Shown here one piece after another: positions 19,061 through 26,849 of a stretch of 58,001 nt of DNA; position 1 is the first letter of the stretch; each line of letters begins with the position of its first letter. The DNA lies in assembly GCA_022766365.1 (NCBI GenBank), contig JALENW010000006.1, positions 1 through 58,001 on the forward strand, written 5' to 3'. Source of the DNA: Clostridiales bacterium (GTDB lineage: Bacteria > Bacillota > Clostridia > Peptostreptococcales > Anaerovoracaceae). The notes below the pieces were generated by a model, which was given only the letters and a program-made list of their open reading frames with translations, did no database searches and was not told the DNA's origin. The position numbers and the translations under genes are program-made.

Positions 19061-20242
19061 TTATTTTGCTTTTTTCTTAATCTCAGATAGAAAGCTTGTT
19101 CCCAAGTTTGTAGGTTTTACATCAAGGAATTCAGCCACTGTAGCTCCGATATCTGCAAAAGTCTTCCTCACTCCAAGATCTGTACCTGGTTCAATCCACT
19201 TGCCCCAAGCGAGTACAGGAATATATTCCCTCGTGTGGTCAGTTCCCGAATGAATAGGGTCATTCCCATGGTCAGCACATAAAATGAGCAAATCCTCGTC
19301 TCCCATTTCCATGCAAATCTCACCTATTCGATTATCAAAATCCATTATTGCTTTTCCGTATCCCACGGGATTTCTCCTATGACCGTATTCTGAGTCAAAC
19401 TCAACCAGATTTGTGAAAATCAGTCCGTCGAAATCCATCTTTATTGCTTCTATTGTCTTGTCAACACCGTCCATATTGCTTTTTGTATGAACGGAATCCG
19501 TTATACCCTTTCCGTTAAAGATGTCTCTTATCTTACCGACAGCATATACCTTCCTGCCTGAAGCCTTGATATGATCAAGCACAGTATCCTCCGGAGGAGT
19601 TACGGAATAATCGTGTCTGTCGGAAGTTCTCTTTCGCTTTCCGTTTTCAATGATATAAGGTCTTGCAATAACACGACCGCATGCCCAGTCTCCGACAAGC
19701 ATCTCCCTTGCGATTTCGCAGATTTCATAAAGTTTCTCAAGAGGAATGACATCCGTGTTTGCAGTGATCTGGAATACGCTGTCTGCACTTGTGTAAACGA
19801 TAGGTTTACCGCTTTTCTCATGTTCAGGCCCCAAATCTTCAATGATTTCAGTCCCGCTTGCCGGGTAGTTTCCAAGTACCTCCGTTCCGATTCTTTCCTG
19901 GAATTGATCTATAAACTCCCTTGGAAACCCGTCAGGATATGTCTTGAAAGGTATCTTAGTTTCAATTCCCGCAATTTCCCAGTGTCCTGTAGTTGTGTCC
20001 TTTCCAACCGAAACTTCCATAGCTTTTCCAAAAGCACCAACCGGCTGCTCCTTCTCCTTCATTCCGGTAACAACACCCGGGATATTACCGATTCCAAACT
20101 CTTCAAGGTTAGGGACAAAGAAACCCGGGGTTGCTGCTGCCGCATGATTAAAGGTATGTGCTCCTTTATCTCCGAACTTTTCAGCATCCGGAAGTTCTCC
20201 GACTCCCATGCTGTCTAATACAATCAGTATTGCCTTTTTCAT
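19061..20242 (-). CDS. deoB: phosphopentomutase
   Basis: Interconverts (deoxy)ribose-1-phosphate and 5-phosphate, linking nucleoside breakdown to central metabolism. The alkaline phosphatase-like metal site is visible in IVLDSMGVGELPDA at the N-terminus and CADHGNDP near residue 325. The cap domain holds the nucleophile Thr of the GKDTTTGHWE motif. GAGGAGG stands 7 bases before the ATG at 20242; an ATG two codons earlier is too close to that site. The 393 aa length is standard. Confidence 0.95.
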   Translation of the reverse strand: MKKAILIVLDSMGVGELPDAEKFGDKGAHTFNHAAAATPGFFVPNLEEFGIGNIPGVVTGMKEKEQPVGAFGKAMEVSVGKDTTTGHWEIAGIETKIPFKTYPDGFPREFIDQFQERIGTEVLGNYPASGTEIIEDLGPEHEKSGKPIVYTSADSVFQITANTDVIPLEKLYEICEIAREMLVGDWACGRVIARPYIIENGKRKRTSDRHDYSVTPPEDTVLDHIKASGRKVYAVGKIRDIFNGKGITDSVHTKSNMDGVDKTIEAIKMDFDGLIFTNLVEFDSEYGHRRNPVGYGKAIMDFDNRIGEICMEMGDEDLLILCADHGNDPIHSGTDHTREYIPVLAWGKWIEPGTDLGVRKTFADIGATVAEFLDVKPTNLGTSFLSEIKKKAK

Positions 20243-20293
20243 ATCCATGCCTCCTCGCTTATCATGTAAATATATACCCTCTTTTCTCAGTAC

Positions 20294-21010
20294 TCACCAT
20301 ATTTTCAAAGGGTCAGCCTCTATGTAATCCAAAGCAACAAGGCTGTAGTCAACGCCGTTAATAATCCCCTTAATTGATGTCTGATGTTCCTTTGTTCCAT
20401 GAAGGTGACCATAGACACACTTGCATACTCCCCTCTCTGACAGAAGCTTCGTAAAACCCGAACCTGAACTTGAACCCGCCGGGGGGTAGTGAATGGCGGC
20501 TATAACCGGTGCGTCCATATTGTCTCGCTGCTGCTTCTGTCTGGCAACATCGTCAAGGGACATTTCAAGCCGCAGTAACTCTCTCCTGTAAATCTTCTCA
20601 TCATGCTCATCAAAATCTCTGGTTCCCGGAGTTATCCAACCCCTGCTTCCACACACATAAACATTTTCGTTCTGCAGATAAATTCCCTTATTTTGCAGGA
20701 AGTAAATATTTGAAAACAATTTGTTCATCTTGGATGTAGATGTCCACCAAAGATCATGATTCCCTTTGGTGATCACCTTATATCCGGGAAGCCTGCTTAT
20801 CCATGTGAGATCAAGCATAGCCTCGTCAAGTCTTAACCCCCATGAAACATCTCCCACTATTATTACCGTGTCATTTTCTTTGATTTTTCCCTTCCATTTC
20901 TCTTGAACTTTAAGATGGTGTGCATGCCAGGCAGGTCCGAATATGTCCATGGGTTTGTTTATCCTCGGATCAAGTGAAAGGTGCAAATCTCCTATTGCAT
21001 ATATGCTCAT
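20294..21010 (-). CDS. calcineurin-like metallophosphoesterase
   Basis: Metal-dependent phosphoesterase of unknown substrate. The metal-binding motifs are in order: GDLHLS, VIVGDVSWG, KGNHD, AIHYPP and YGHLHG. The likely start is the ATG at 21010 (MSIYAIGDLHLS), with AGGGAG about 10 bases upstream; a TTG three codons earlier would also be open. About 238 aa. Close relatives in Clostridia are annotated only as serine/threonine phosphatase-like or metallophosphoesterase. It lies between rmuC and deoB. Confidence 0.88.
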   Translation of the reverse strand: MSIYAIGDLHLSLDPRINKPMDIFGPAWHAHHLKVQEKWKGKIKENDTVIIVGDVSWGLRLDEAMLDLTWISRLPGYKVITKGNHDLWWTSTSKMNKLFSNIYFLQNKGIYLQNENVYVCGSRGWITPGTRDFDEHDEKIYRRELLRLEMSLDDVARQKQQRDNMDAPVIAAIHYPPAGSSSGSGFTKLLSERGVCKCVYGHLHGTKEHQTSIKGIINGVDYSLVALDYIEADPLKIW

Positions 21011-21070
21011 TAAATTCAATCTCCCTGGTTTTCTCGCAATTTCGCTTGACGGTACTTCTTACACATCATT

Positions 21071-22117
21071 TCACGCCGGTGGTTTATTCTGATCATTGCA
21101 AATTCCCTGTTCCTGTGGCTTTACATGATCCGTAAAATCTCCATAAGCACTAACCTTATTGAGTTTTCTCATCATCTGACGTGTTCTTACGCCAACAAGC
21201 TTTTCGAGTTCGTCATCTGCCCTTGCAATGCTCCCTCTAACCTGAGACAGACCTCTTTCGAAGTTAGCAAATTCAGTCTTAACTTCGGCTAAAACTTTCC
21301 ACACTTCTGTTGACCTCTTTTGAACCGCAAGGGTTTTGAAGCCCATTTGCAAACTGCTCAAAAGAGCTGTAAATGTTGTCGGACCGGCAACGCAAACATC
21401 AAATTCACGCTGAAGCTCCTCTACAAGCCCCAGATTAATAACTTCTGCGTAGAGCCCCTCAAATGGCAAAAACATTATAGCAAAATCCGTGGTATCCGGA
21501 GGAGATATGTACTTATCCCTTATGGACTTTGCTTCAGTTTTAATAACAGATTTCAGGTTTCTAAGGGCAAGAGATATGATTTCAGAATCTCCGGTATCGT
21601 ATGCATCCACAAGTCTACCATATGTGTCTGCAGGGAATTTGGAATCTATGGGTAGGAAAACCCCCTCAGGCAGTTTGATTGCAAATTCAACTCTATCCCT
21701 TGTACCCGGCTTCATAATCTCATTTTCAACGTACTGATGTGAAGCCAGAACCTCATCAAGTATATTTTTGAGCTGGAGTTCCCCGAGAATTCCACGGGTT
21801 TTTACATTGCTTAAAACCTTCTTTATATCTTCCATACCTCGTGCCATCGACTGCATTTCTCCGAGGCCTTTATACACCTGTTCAAGGCGCTTATTCATCT
21901 CAAAAAGCCTTCTCTCCTGAGCCTCCAGAGATTTTGTCTGCGCATCCATCGATATGCTCTGGTTTTGTGAATTTTGTACTTGAAATTCCCCCATCATTCT
22001 GCTGTAACCCTTGAGCGTATTTTCAAGTTTTGAAATTCTTATAACAAAATAAATCACAAGCCCGACAATTACAACAAGCATGGCCATGGCAACTGTTAAC
22101 AAAAGCCGGCTACTCAT
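21071..22117 (-). CDS. rmuC: DNA recombination protein RmuC family
   Basis: RmuC proteins limit inversions and affect recombination, and carry a restriction endonuclease-like core. An N-terminal membrane helix (about residues 5-27, LLLTVAMAMLVVIVGLVIYFV) is followed by a coiled coil and then the RmuC domain with RGILGELQLKNIL, LPIDSKFP and DFAIMFLPFEG. Length 348 aa is short but within the family. The start overlaps the end of the shikimate fusion gene by 8 bases. Confidence 0.92.
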   Translation of the reverse strand: MSSRLLLTVAMAMLVVIVGLVIYFVIRISKLENTLKGYSRMMGEFQVQNSQNQSISMDAQTKSLEAQERRLFEMNKRLEQVYKGLGEMQSMARGMEDIKKVLSNVKTRGILGELQLKNILDEVLASHQYVENEIMKPGTRDRVEFAIKLPEGVFLPIDSKFPADTYGRLVDAYDTGDSEIISLALRNLKSVIKTEAKSIRDKYISPPDTTDFAIMFLPFEGLYAEVINLGLVEELQREFDVCVAGPTTFTALLSSLQMGFKTLAVQKRSTEVWKVLAEVKTEFANFERGLSQVRGSIARADDELEKLVGVRTRQMMRKLNKVSAYGDFTDHVKPQEQGICNDQNKPPA

Positions 22118-23960
22118 TCAACATCTCCATAGCTTTGAGATATCCACCGATGCCTTCTCCTGCTACAGAAGCAACGGACACCTCCTCAAACAGGCTTTTT
22201 TGTCTGTATTCTTCACGCTGGGAAATACATGTAAGATGAACCTCTATAATAGGAATTGAAAGTGTTCTCAAAGCATCAAGTATTGCAACAGAAGAGTAGC
22301 TGTACCCTGCACCATTTATAATTAAACCATCATAATAGTGGTTGGATTCATGGATCTTTTCGATAATTTCCCCTTCAAAATTACTCTGAAAAACCTCCAC
22401 ATCCATGGAAATTTCTTCAGCCTTCTCCATGATTTTATTTACCAGGTCACCATAAGTGTCTGTGCCGTAGATTTCAGGCTCTCTGCTTCCGAGCATATCA
22501 AGATTAGGTCCATTTATCACCAGGATACTCTTCTTAAAATGAGCATTATTGTTGATGTCGAAATCGGACCAATCCTCATACAATTTCTCCCTTCGCCTGT
22601 AAAGATTTTCGATTCCCTCTTTGGCTGAAACCGGTCTGCCGTCAGCCTTTAACTTGCTCAGATCTCTCTTAACCCAGATGATGACTCCGTTTTGCCTCAG
22701 ATACTCAAGATTTTCCGGAACTTCAACCACTCCGCCTCCACAAGCAATTACCTGTCCGCTTTCTTTTGAAACTTCCTCATATATGCTGCTCTCCATGACG
22801 CGAAATCTGTCCTCACCGAACTCAGTTATATAATCCTCGGGTGATTTGCCAAAACGCTGTTTAAACAGCACATCCGTATCCACTAAAGGCAACCGATGAA
22901 CATTTGCAATCCGCCTGCCCATAAAGCTTTTCCCTGCTCCCGGCATACCTATCAGACATCTGTTCAGAACCTTTCCGAGAACTTTATCGATTACATCCTC
23001 AATATCCCCATCCTCAATGGAGCCGCGGCAAAAAATCTCAGCAGATTTTCCTGCCTGCGCCACCAGCATTTCAAGTCCTGTGGCCGTCTTCAATCCTCTC
23101 TCCTCAGCTGACAAAATCAATCCTGTTCTGTAAGGATTATATATTATGTCGACTACCGCTTCAAGCTTGTCAAACAGACTTATGTCAATCGGTTTCTCTT
23201 TGGTGCACGGATACATACCGACAGGTGTACAGTTGACAAGAACCTCCATATCCCTGTATTCATTGGTGTTTTTATAATTGATTGGGCCTGTTCTCGAAAC
23301 GAGATAGATATTTGCAGCACCCAGATCCTTGCACACCGCCTGTGCAGTCTTTGCTGCACCACCTGTTCCAAGGATAACAACTTTCTTTCCAAGAACCTCA
23401 ATTTCGTTCTTCTCCAAAATATATTTGAAGCCGAAATAATCTGTATTGTATCCTGTCAGACTACCGTCAAGTTCCCTTTTTATCGTGTTCACATTGCCAA
23501 GAGCAAAACACTCCGGTGAATGCTGCTGACACATGGGAAATACAACTTCCTTGTATGGCATGGTTACGTTGAAACCGTCATAACTTAAATCTCCGAGAAT
23601 CTCTCCAAGGTTTTCCCTCTTTGTAGGACAGAGTCTGTATTCATAATCTCCCCAAAAACTATGAACTAAAGGAGAAATGCTGCGAATTGGCTTTTCACTT
23701 ATAAGTCCGAAAGTCCCTGCCTTGATAATCCCTTCTTGAAATTCCCTTGATGAGTCAAGTATGGCCCTGAAAACCATACCGTCATTCACATTTATCTTGT
23801 TGAAGATCTCCTGTTCCCTATCTTCATCAAATATGGGGATATTCTTGTGCTTTTTGTAGCGTGCCACCTCCTCAAGCACGTTTCTGCGCTCAGATAAAAG
23901 TTGAGAAATCTCCTGATCGATCTTATCAATTTTTCTCCTGCATTCCTTGATATCAGTCAT
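22110..23960 (-). CDS. four-domain shikimate enzyme: chorismate mutase, AroE, AroK, type II AroQ
   Basis: One 616 aa chain carries four activities of the shikimate/chorismate pathway. Residues 1-80 are an AroQ-class chorismate mutase helix bundle. Residues 82-325 are shikimate dehydrogenase, with SISPLVH, catalytic Lys137 (VTMPYK), Asp174 (YNTD) and GTGGAAKTA for NADPH. Residues 332-472 are shikimate kinase (Walker A GMPGAGKS 338-345, DTD 361-363, GGG 408-410, DGRPVS). Residues 478-616 are type II dehydroquinase (NGPNLDML, Tyr498, His575). In the last domain the usual NPGAYTHTS loop is NGAGYSYSS and HLSN is HLTC, so a substrate-binding His is replaced by Tyr555. The gene overlaps aroC and rmuC by 8 bases each. 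No frameshift is seen, so it is a true fusion. Confidence 0.93.
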   Translation of the reverse strand: MTDIKECRRKIDKIDQEISQLLSERRNVLEEVARYKKHKNIPIFDEDREQEIFNKINVNDGMVFRAILDSSREFQEGIIKAGTFGLISEKPIRSISPLVHSFWGDYEYRLCPTKRENLGEILGDLSYDGFNVTMPYKEVVFPMCQQHSPECFALGNVNTIKRELDGSLTGYNTDYFGFKYILEKNEIEVLGKKVVILGTGGAAKTAQAVCKDLGAANIYLVSRTGPINYKNTNEYRDMEVLVNCTPVGMYPCTKEKPIDISLFDKLEAVVDIIYNPYRTGLILSAEERGLKTATGLEMLVAQAGKSAEIFCRGSIEDGDIEDVIDKVLGKVLNRCLIGMPGAGKSFMGRRIANVHRLPLVDTDVLFKQRFGKSPEDYITEFGEDRFRVMESSIYEEVSKESGQVIACGGGVVEVPENLEYLRQNGVIIWVKRDLSKLKADGRPVSAKEGIENLYRRREKLYEDWSDFDINNNAHFKKSILVINGPNLDMLGSREPEIYGTDTYGDLVNKIMEKAEEISMDVEVFQSNFEGEIIEKIHESNHYYDGLIINGAGYSYSSVAILDALRTLSIPIIEVHLTCISQREEYRQKSLFEEVSVASVAGEGIGGYLKAMEMLNE

Positions 23961-25143
23961 TTCGGCTCTCCTTATAATCTATTAATAAATCATATAACAC
24001 AAGAGCCGTTACCGCCTTTACCACGGGTACTGCCCTTATTGCAACTGCCACATCATGTCTTCCCTTGTTATTCAGCAAAACATTTTTCTTCGATAAAAGA
24101 TTTACGGTTCTCTGCGTCTTACCAATAGAAGGGGTGGGCTTTACCGCCACCCTGAATTGAAGTTTTCCTCCTGTTGTAATTCCTCCAAGTAAACCACCAC
24201 AATGGTTGGTTTCCAGTTCCACACTTTTAAAGTTCTTTGCACAATTCGTTATATCATCAGTATTATCTTTGGTTCCAAAAGTCATGAGATAATCGGGAGC
24301 ATGCTCATCTCCCTTTGTACTTGCATCGATATGCTCCGTACTGTTTTTCGTCACAATTCTGAACGCATCGTTATTCTCACTTCCCCTCCTTACTGCACAT
24401 GCAAATCCGTCTCCAAATTCCAATCCTTTGACACCCGGTATTGAAAAAATCATTTGACCAAGTCTGCTCTCAACTTTGTCGAATATAGGCTCGCCCACAC
24501 CCGGTGGAAGCCCCTCCGCCGTACACCACAGGATTCCGCCCAGAGAGTCTCCTTCTCTTTCAGCCTCTAAAATAAAAGGGGTTATCTCCTTTTTAAAAAA
24601 ATCACTCCCGAATTCCTCAGATGCTTCTTCTGTAAGAGCATGCCCTCCTAAATTGAGTAATCCTGCATATACGGATATCCCTTCTTTTTCCAGCACCTGC
24701 ATACATATTCCTCCGGCCACTGCAAGTGGAGCTGTGAGCCTTCCGGAAAGATGTCCTCCCCCTTCCAGAATTCCATACTCTCCCCATTTAGCAACCTGAG
24801 TGTAATCTGCATGACCCGGCCTCGGTACATTTGCTACATCACTGTAGTCCTTCGATTTTACATTCTCATTCCTTATGATAGCTCCAAGTGGAGTCCCGGA
24901 GGTTATTCCGATAGAAAATCGGGAATCGAATCTAATTCCGCTCAGGAATTCTATTTTTTCTTTTTCTTTTCTTGGCGTAGTTCCGGGCATATCGATTCCC
25001 ATTCTGTCCCTCATCAGACTGTTAAGTTCATTGAGATCAACCTGTATCCCTGCCGGAAGTCCATCGATTACCACTCCCACTGCAGGACCGTGGGACTCTC
25101 CGAATATGGAAATTTTAATATTCTTACCAAATGTCGATGACAT
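23953..25143 (-). CDS. aroC: chorismate synthase
   Basis: FMN-dependent anti-elimination of EPSP to chorismate, the last common step before aromatic amino acids. The 396 aa protein has GESHGPAVGVVIDGLPAG, RPGHADYT, GGHLSGRLTAPL and the C-terminal DVAVAIRAVPVVKA segment with conserved arginines. It lies between aroA and the four-domain fusion, so five of the seven shikimate steps plus chorismate mutase come from three adjacent genes; DAHP synthase and AroB are not in the window. Confidence 0.96.
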   Translation of the reverse strand: MSSTFGKNIKISIFGESHGPAVGVVIDGLPAGIQVDLNELNSLMRDRMGIDMPGTTPRKEKEKIEFLSGIRFDSRFSIGITSGTPLGAIIRNENVKSKDYSDVANVPRPGHADYTQVAKWGEYGILEGGGHLSGRLTAPLAVAGGICMQVLEKEGISVYAGLLNLGGHALTEEASEEFGSDFFKKEITPFILEAEREGDSLGGILWCTAEGLPPGVGEPIFDKVESRLGQMIFSIPGVKGLEFGDGFACAVRRGSENNDAFRIVTKNSTEHIDASTKGDEHAPDYLMTFGTKDNTDDITNCAKNFKSVELETNHCGGLLGGITTGGKLQFRVAVKPTPSIGKTQRTVNLLSKKNVLLNNKGRHDVAVAIRAVPVVKAVTALVLYDLLIDYKESRND

Positions 25144-25271
25144 GTCCTCACTCCTTCAACATTAACAAAACTTCGATTAACGATGACCCTTTAGGGCAAT
25201 GTTTCGGAACCACCTTAATTTCTAAATGTCCGCTATCCGAAGAAACCTTTCCTATATTTCCCGGCAACGAT

Positions 25272-26591
25272 CTATGCAAGACCAACATTCCCGTCAAGAC
25301 CCGCTTCCTTCAGATCTCTGAAAAATCTCGGATACGACTTGGAAACCGATTTCCAGCCGTCAATGATGATTGGGTTTTTTGATATCAGAGAAGCTAAAGC
25401 AGCCATCATAACCATTCTATGATCCTGTGTCATGATATAGATAAATTCTCCATCTGAGTTCTCAGTCTTACCCATATCTCCGGCATTGCTCATTTCTTCG
25501 CCCAAGCTTGTTTCATCAGAAGCCTCATCTTTCTCCATTTCACAGCCGGCTTCTATTATGATATCTCCATCTTCATATTCAAAGCTTCCGCCTACGGCCG
25601 AAATGATCTCGGAAATCCCCTCAATTCGATCACTCTCCTTAAAAGCCAGGATATCTATTCCGGAGAAACGTGTTTTGTTGTCCCTGGAAAGTGCAAGCAC
25701 CGTCAGATTAGGTACCAAATCGGGCACGTCGCTACAATCTATGGCAATGTCTTCATCTCTATCCATTTCCTTAATAAAATCTCTTACTTTACTATCTCCT
25801 TGTATAGAGTTTGTATTGATGCCTTTAAGAAAAATCGGTTTACCTGTAAGTTTCTCAGCCACAAGCCAAAAAGAAGCACTGGACCAGTCACCCTCAATCT
25901 TGTACTCCCCGGGGCCACGGTAAACCTGATTGCCCATAATTGAGTAGGCAATCATCTCGTGAGACTCATGTTTCTTTGCTATTGTGATACCAAACTCCTC
26001 CAAGACCTTAATCGTCATATTGATATAAGACTGAGAAACCACAGGCTTCTCCACCACCAAAGTGCTTTCGTCTTCCAAAAGTGGCAGGGCCATTAAAAGA
26101 CCACTGATAAACTGGGAGCTTTCTTTTCCCTTAATATTGTACTCTCCCGGAACCAGCTTCCCTCTTATATTTATCGTCATTTTTTCGTCATCAAGCACCA
26201 ATGAGCAACCATTTTTCTTCAGTGTGTTTACAAGCATCATTATCGGCCTTCTGTATAGGGATTCAGCCATGACAAAACGCGCTCCAATACCAAGGGCTCC
26301 CACCACCGGTAAAAGGAATCTTAATGTTGCACCACTGTCCGCTACAGGCAGAATAGGTACAAAGTCATTTACACTTTGCTTTTTCAGTTCTGCTTTTTTC
26401 ATTGATATGGTCATCGCATGAAGCCTATCCAATGCCTCTTTCGTTGCCTTCATATCAGTGGAAATATCTCCATCCTGAAAATTTCCTTTAACTACAGTGT
26501 TAGCAATACCTTGAAGGTTTTCGAGAAAAGTACATATGCTAACCCTGTGAAATATTGATTTAGATGCCAAAAGATTTATGGTTACAGTCAT
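25272..26591 (-). CDS. aroA: 3-phosphoshikimate 1-carboxyvinyltransferase (EPSP synthase)
   Basis: Transfers enolpyruvate from PEP to shikimate-3-phosphate. The start is set at the ATG at 26591 (MTVTINLLASKS), which has GGAGG 7 bases upstream; the longer frame from 26612 reads through that site. Conserved parts include ASKSIFHR, SGATLRFLLP, SSQFISGLLMALP, GDWSSASFW, KESDRIEGIS and DHRMVMMAA. Odd points are an N-terminal ASKS where most have PSKS, and an acidic insert of about 35 residues (near EKDEASDETSLGEEMSNAG) before the DHRM motif. 439 aa. A 128-base gap without features separates it from aroC. Confidence 0.94.
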   Translation of the reverse strand: MTVTINLLASKSIFHRVSICTFLENLQGIANTVVKGNFQDGDISTDMKATKEALDRLHAMTISMKKAELKKQSVNDFVPILPVADSGATLRFLLPVVGALGIGARFVMAESLYRRPIMMLVNTLKKNGCSLVLDDEKMTINIRGKLVPGEYNIKGKESSQFISGLLMALPLLEDESTLVVEKPVVSQSYINMTIKVLEEFGITIAKKHESHEMIAYSIMGNQVYRGPGEYKIEGDWSSASFWLVAEKLTGKPIFLKGINTNSIQGDSKVRDFIKEMDRDEDIAIDCSDVPDLVPNLTVLALSRDNKTRFSGIDILAFKESDRIEGISEIISAVGGSFEYEDGDIIIEAGCEMEKDEASDETSLGEEMSNAGDMGKTENSDGEFIYIMTQDHRMVMMAALASLISKNPIIIDGWKSVSKSYPRFFRDLKEAGLDGNVGLA

Positions 26592-26658
26592 GCTTACGCC
26601 TCCTGATTTCAAAATATTTTTAATTTAGGGCAAATCCTTACTGTCTATAATCTTTCTA

Positions 26659-26687
26659 ATTATACCACGAAAGACACCGCAGCGTAA
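26659..26687 (-). promoter_or_regulatory. probable promoter of the aroA-to-HIT operon
   Basis: On the minus strand a TGGTATAAT extended -10 element (TATAAT at 26659-26664) lies about 70 bases before the aroA ATG. The matching -35 region (TTTACG or TTACGC) is weak, which suits an extended -10 promoter. No attenuator hairpin or T-box is apparent between it and aroA. Confidence 0.5.
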
Positions 26688-26735
26688 ACTTTTCCTTGAT
26701 AAATTAAAACACTGACCAGCTTATGGAGCACCTAT

Positions 26736-26787
26736 TAAAAATAAAAATACCCGCATCCGAAGTATATTTCTCCGAAAGCGGGTATTC
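26736..26787 (-). terminator. terminator of the surface protein gene
   Basis: The 9-base stem AATACCCGC (26747-26755) pairs with GCGGGTATT (26779-26787), with a smaller inner dyad. On the minus strand the stem is followed by a T-rich run (TTTTTATTTTT). It sits about 60 bases after the stop of the wall-anchored protein and before the aroA promoter. Confidence 0.75.
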
Positions 26788-26849
26788 AATTAGATTAATG
26801 AACATACAGTGCTATAATAGACTTTATATGCATTTATGTGTCAGTTGCA

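Noticed and set aside
19571-20218. 215-codon plus-strand frame inside deoB
   Set aside because: Shadow frame opposite a complete deoB; Ser/Phe/Arg-rich and unlike any protein family.
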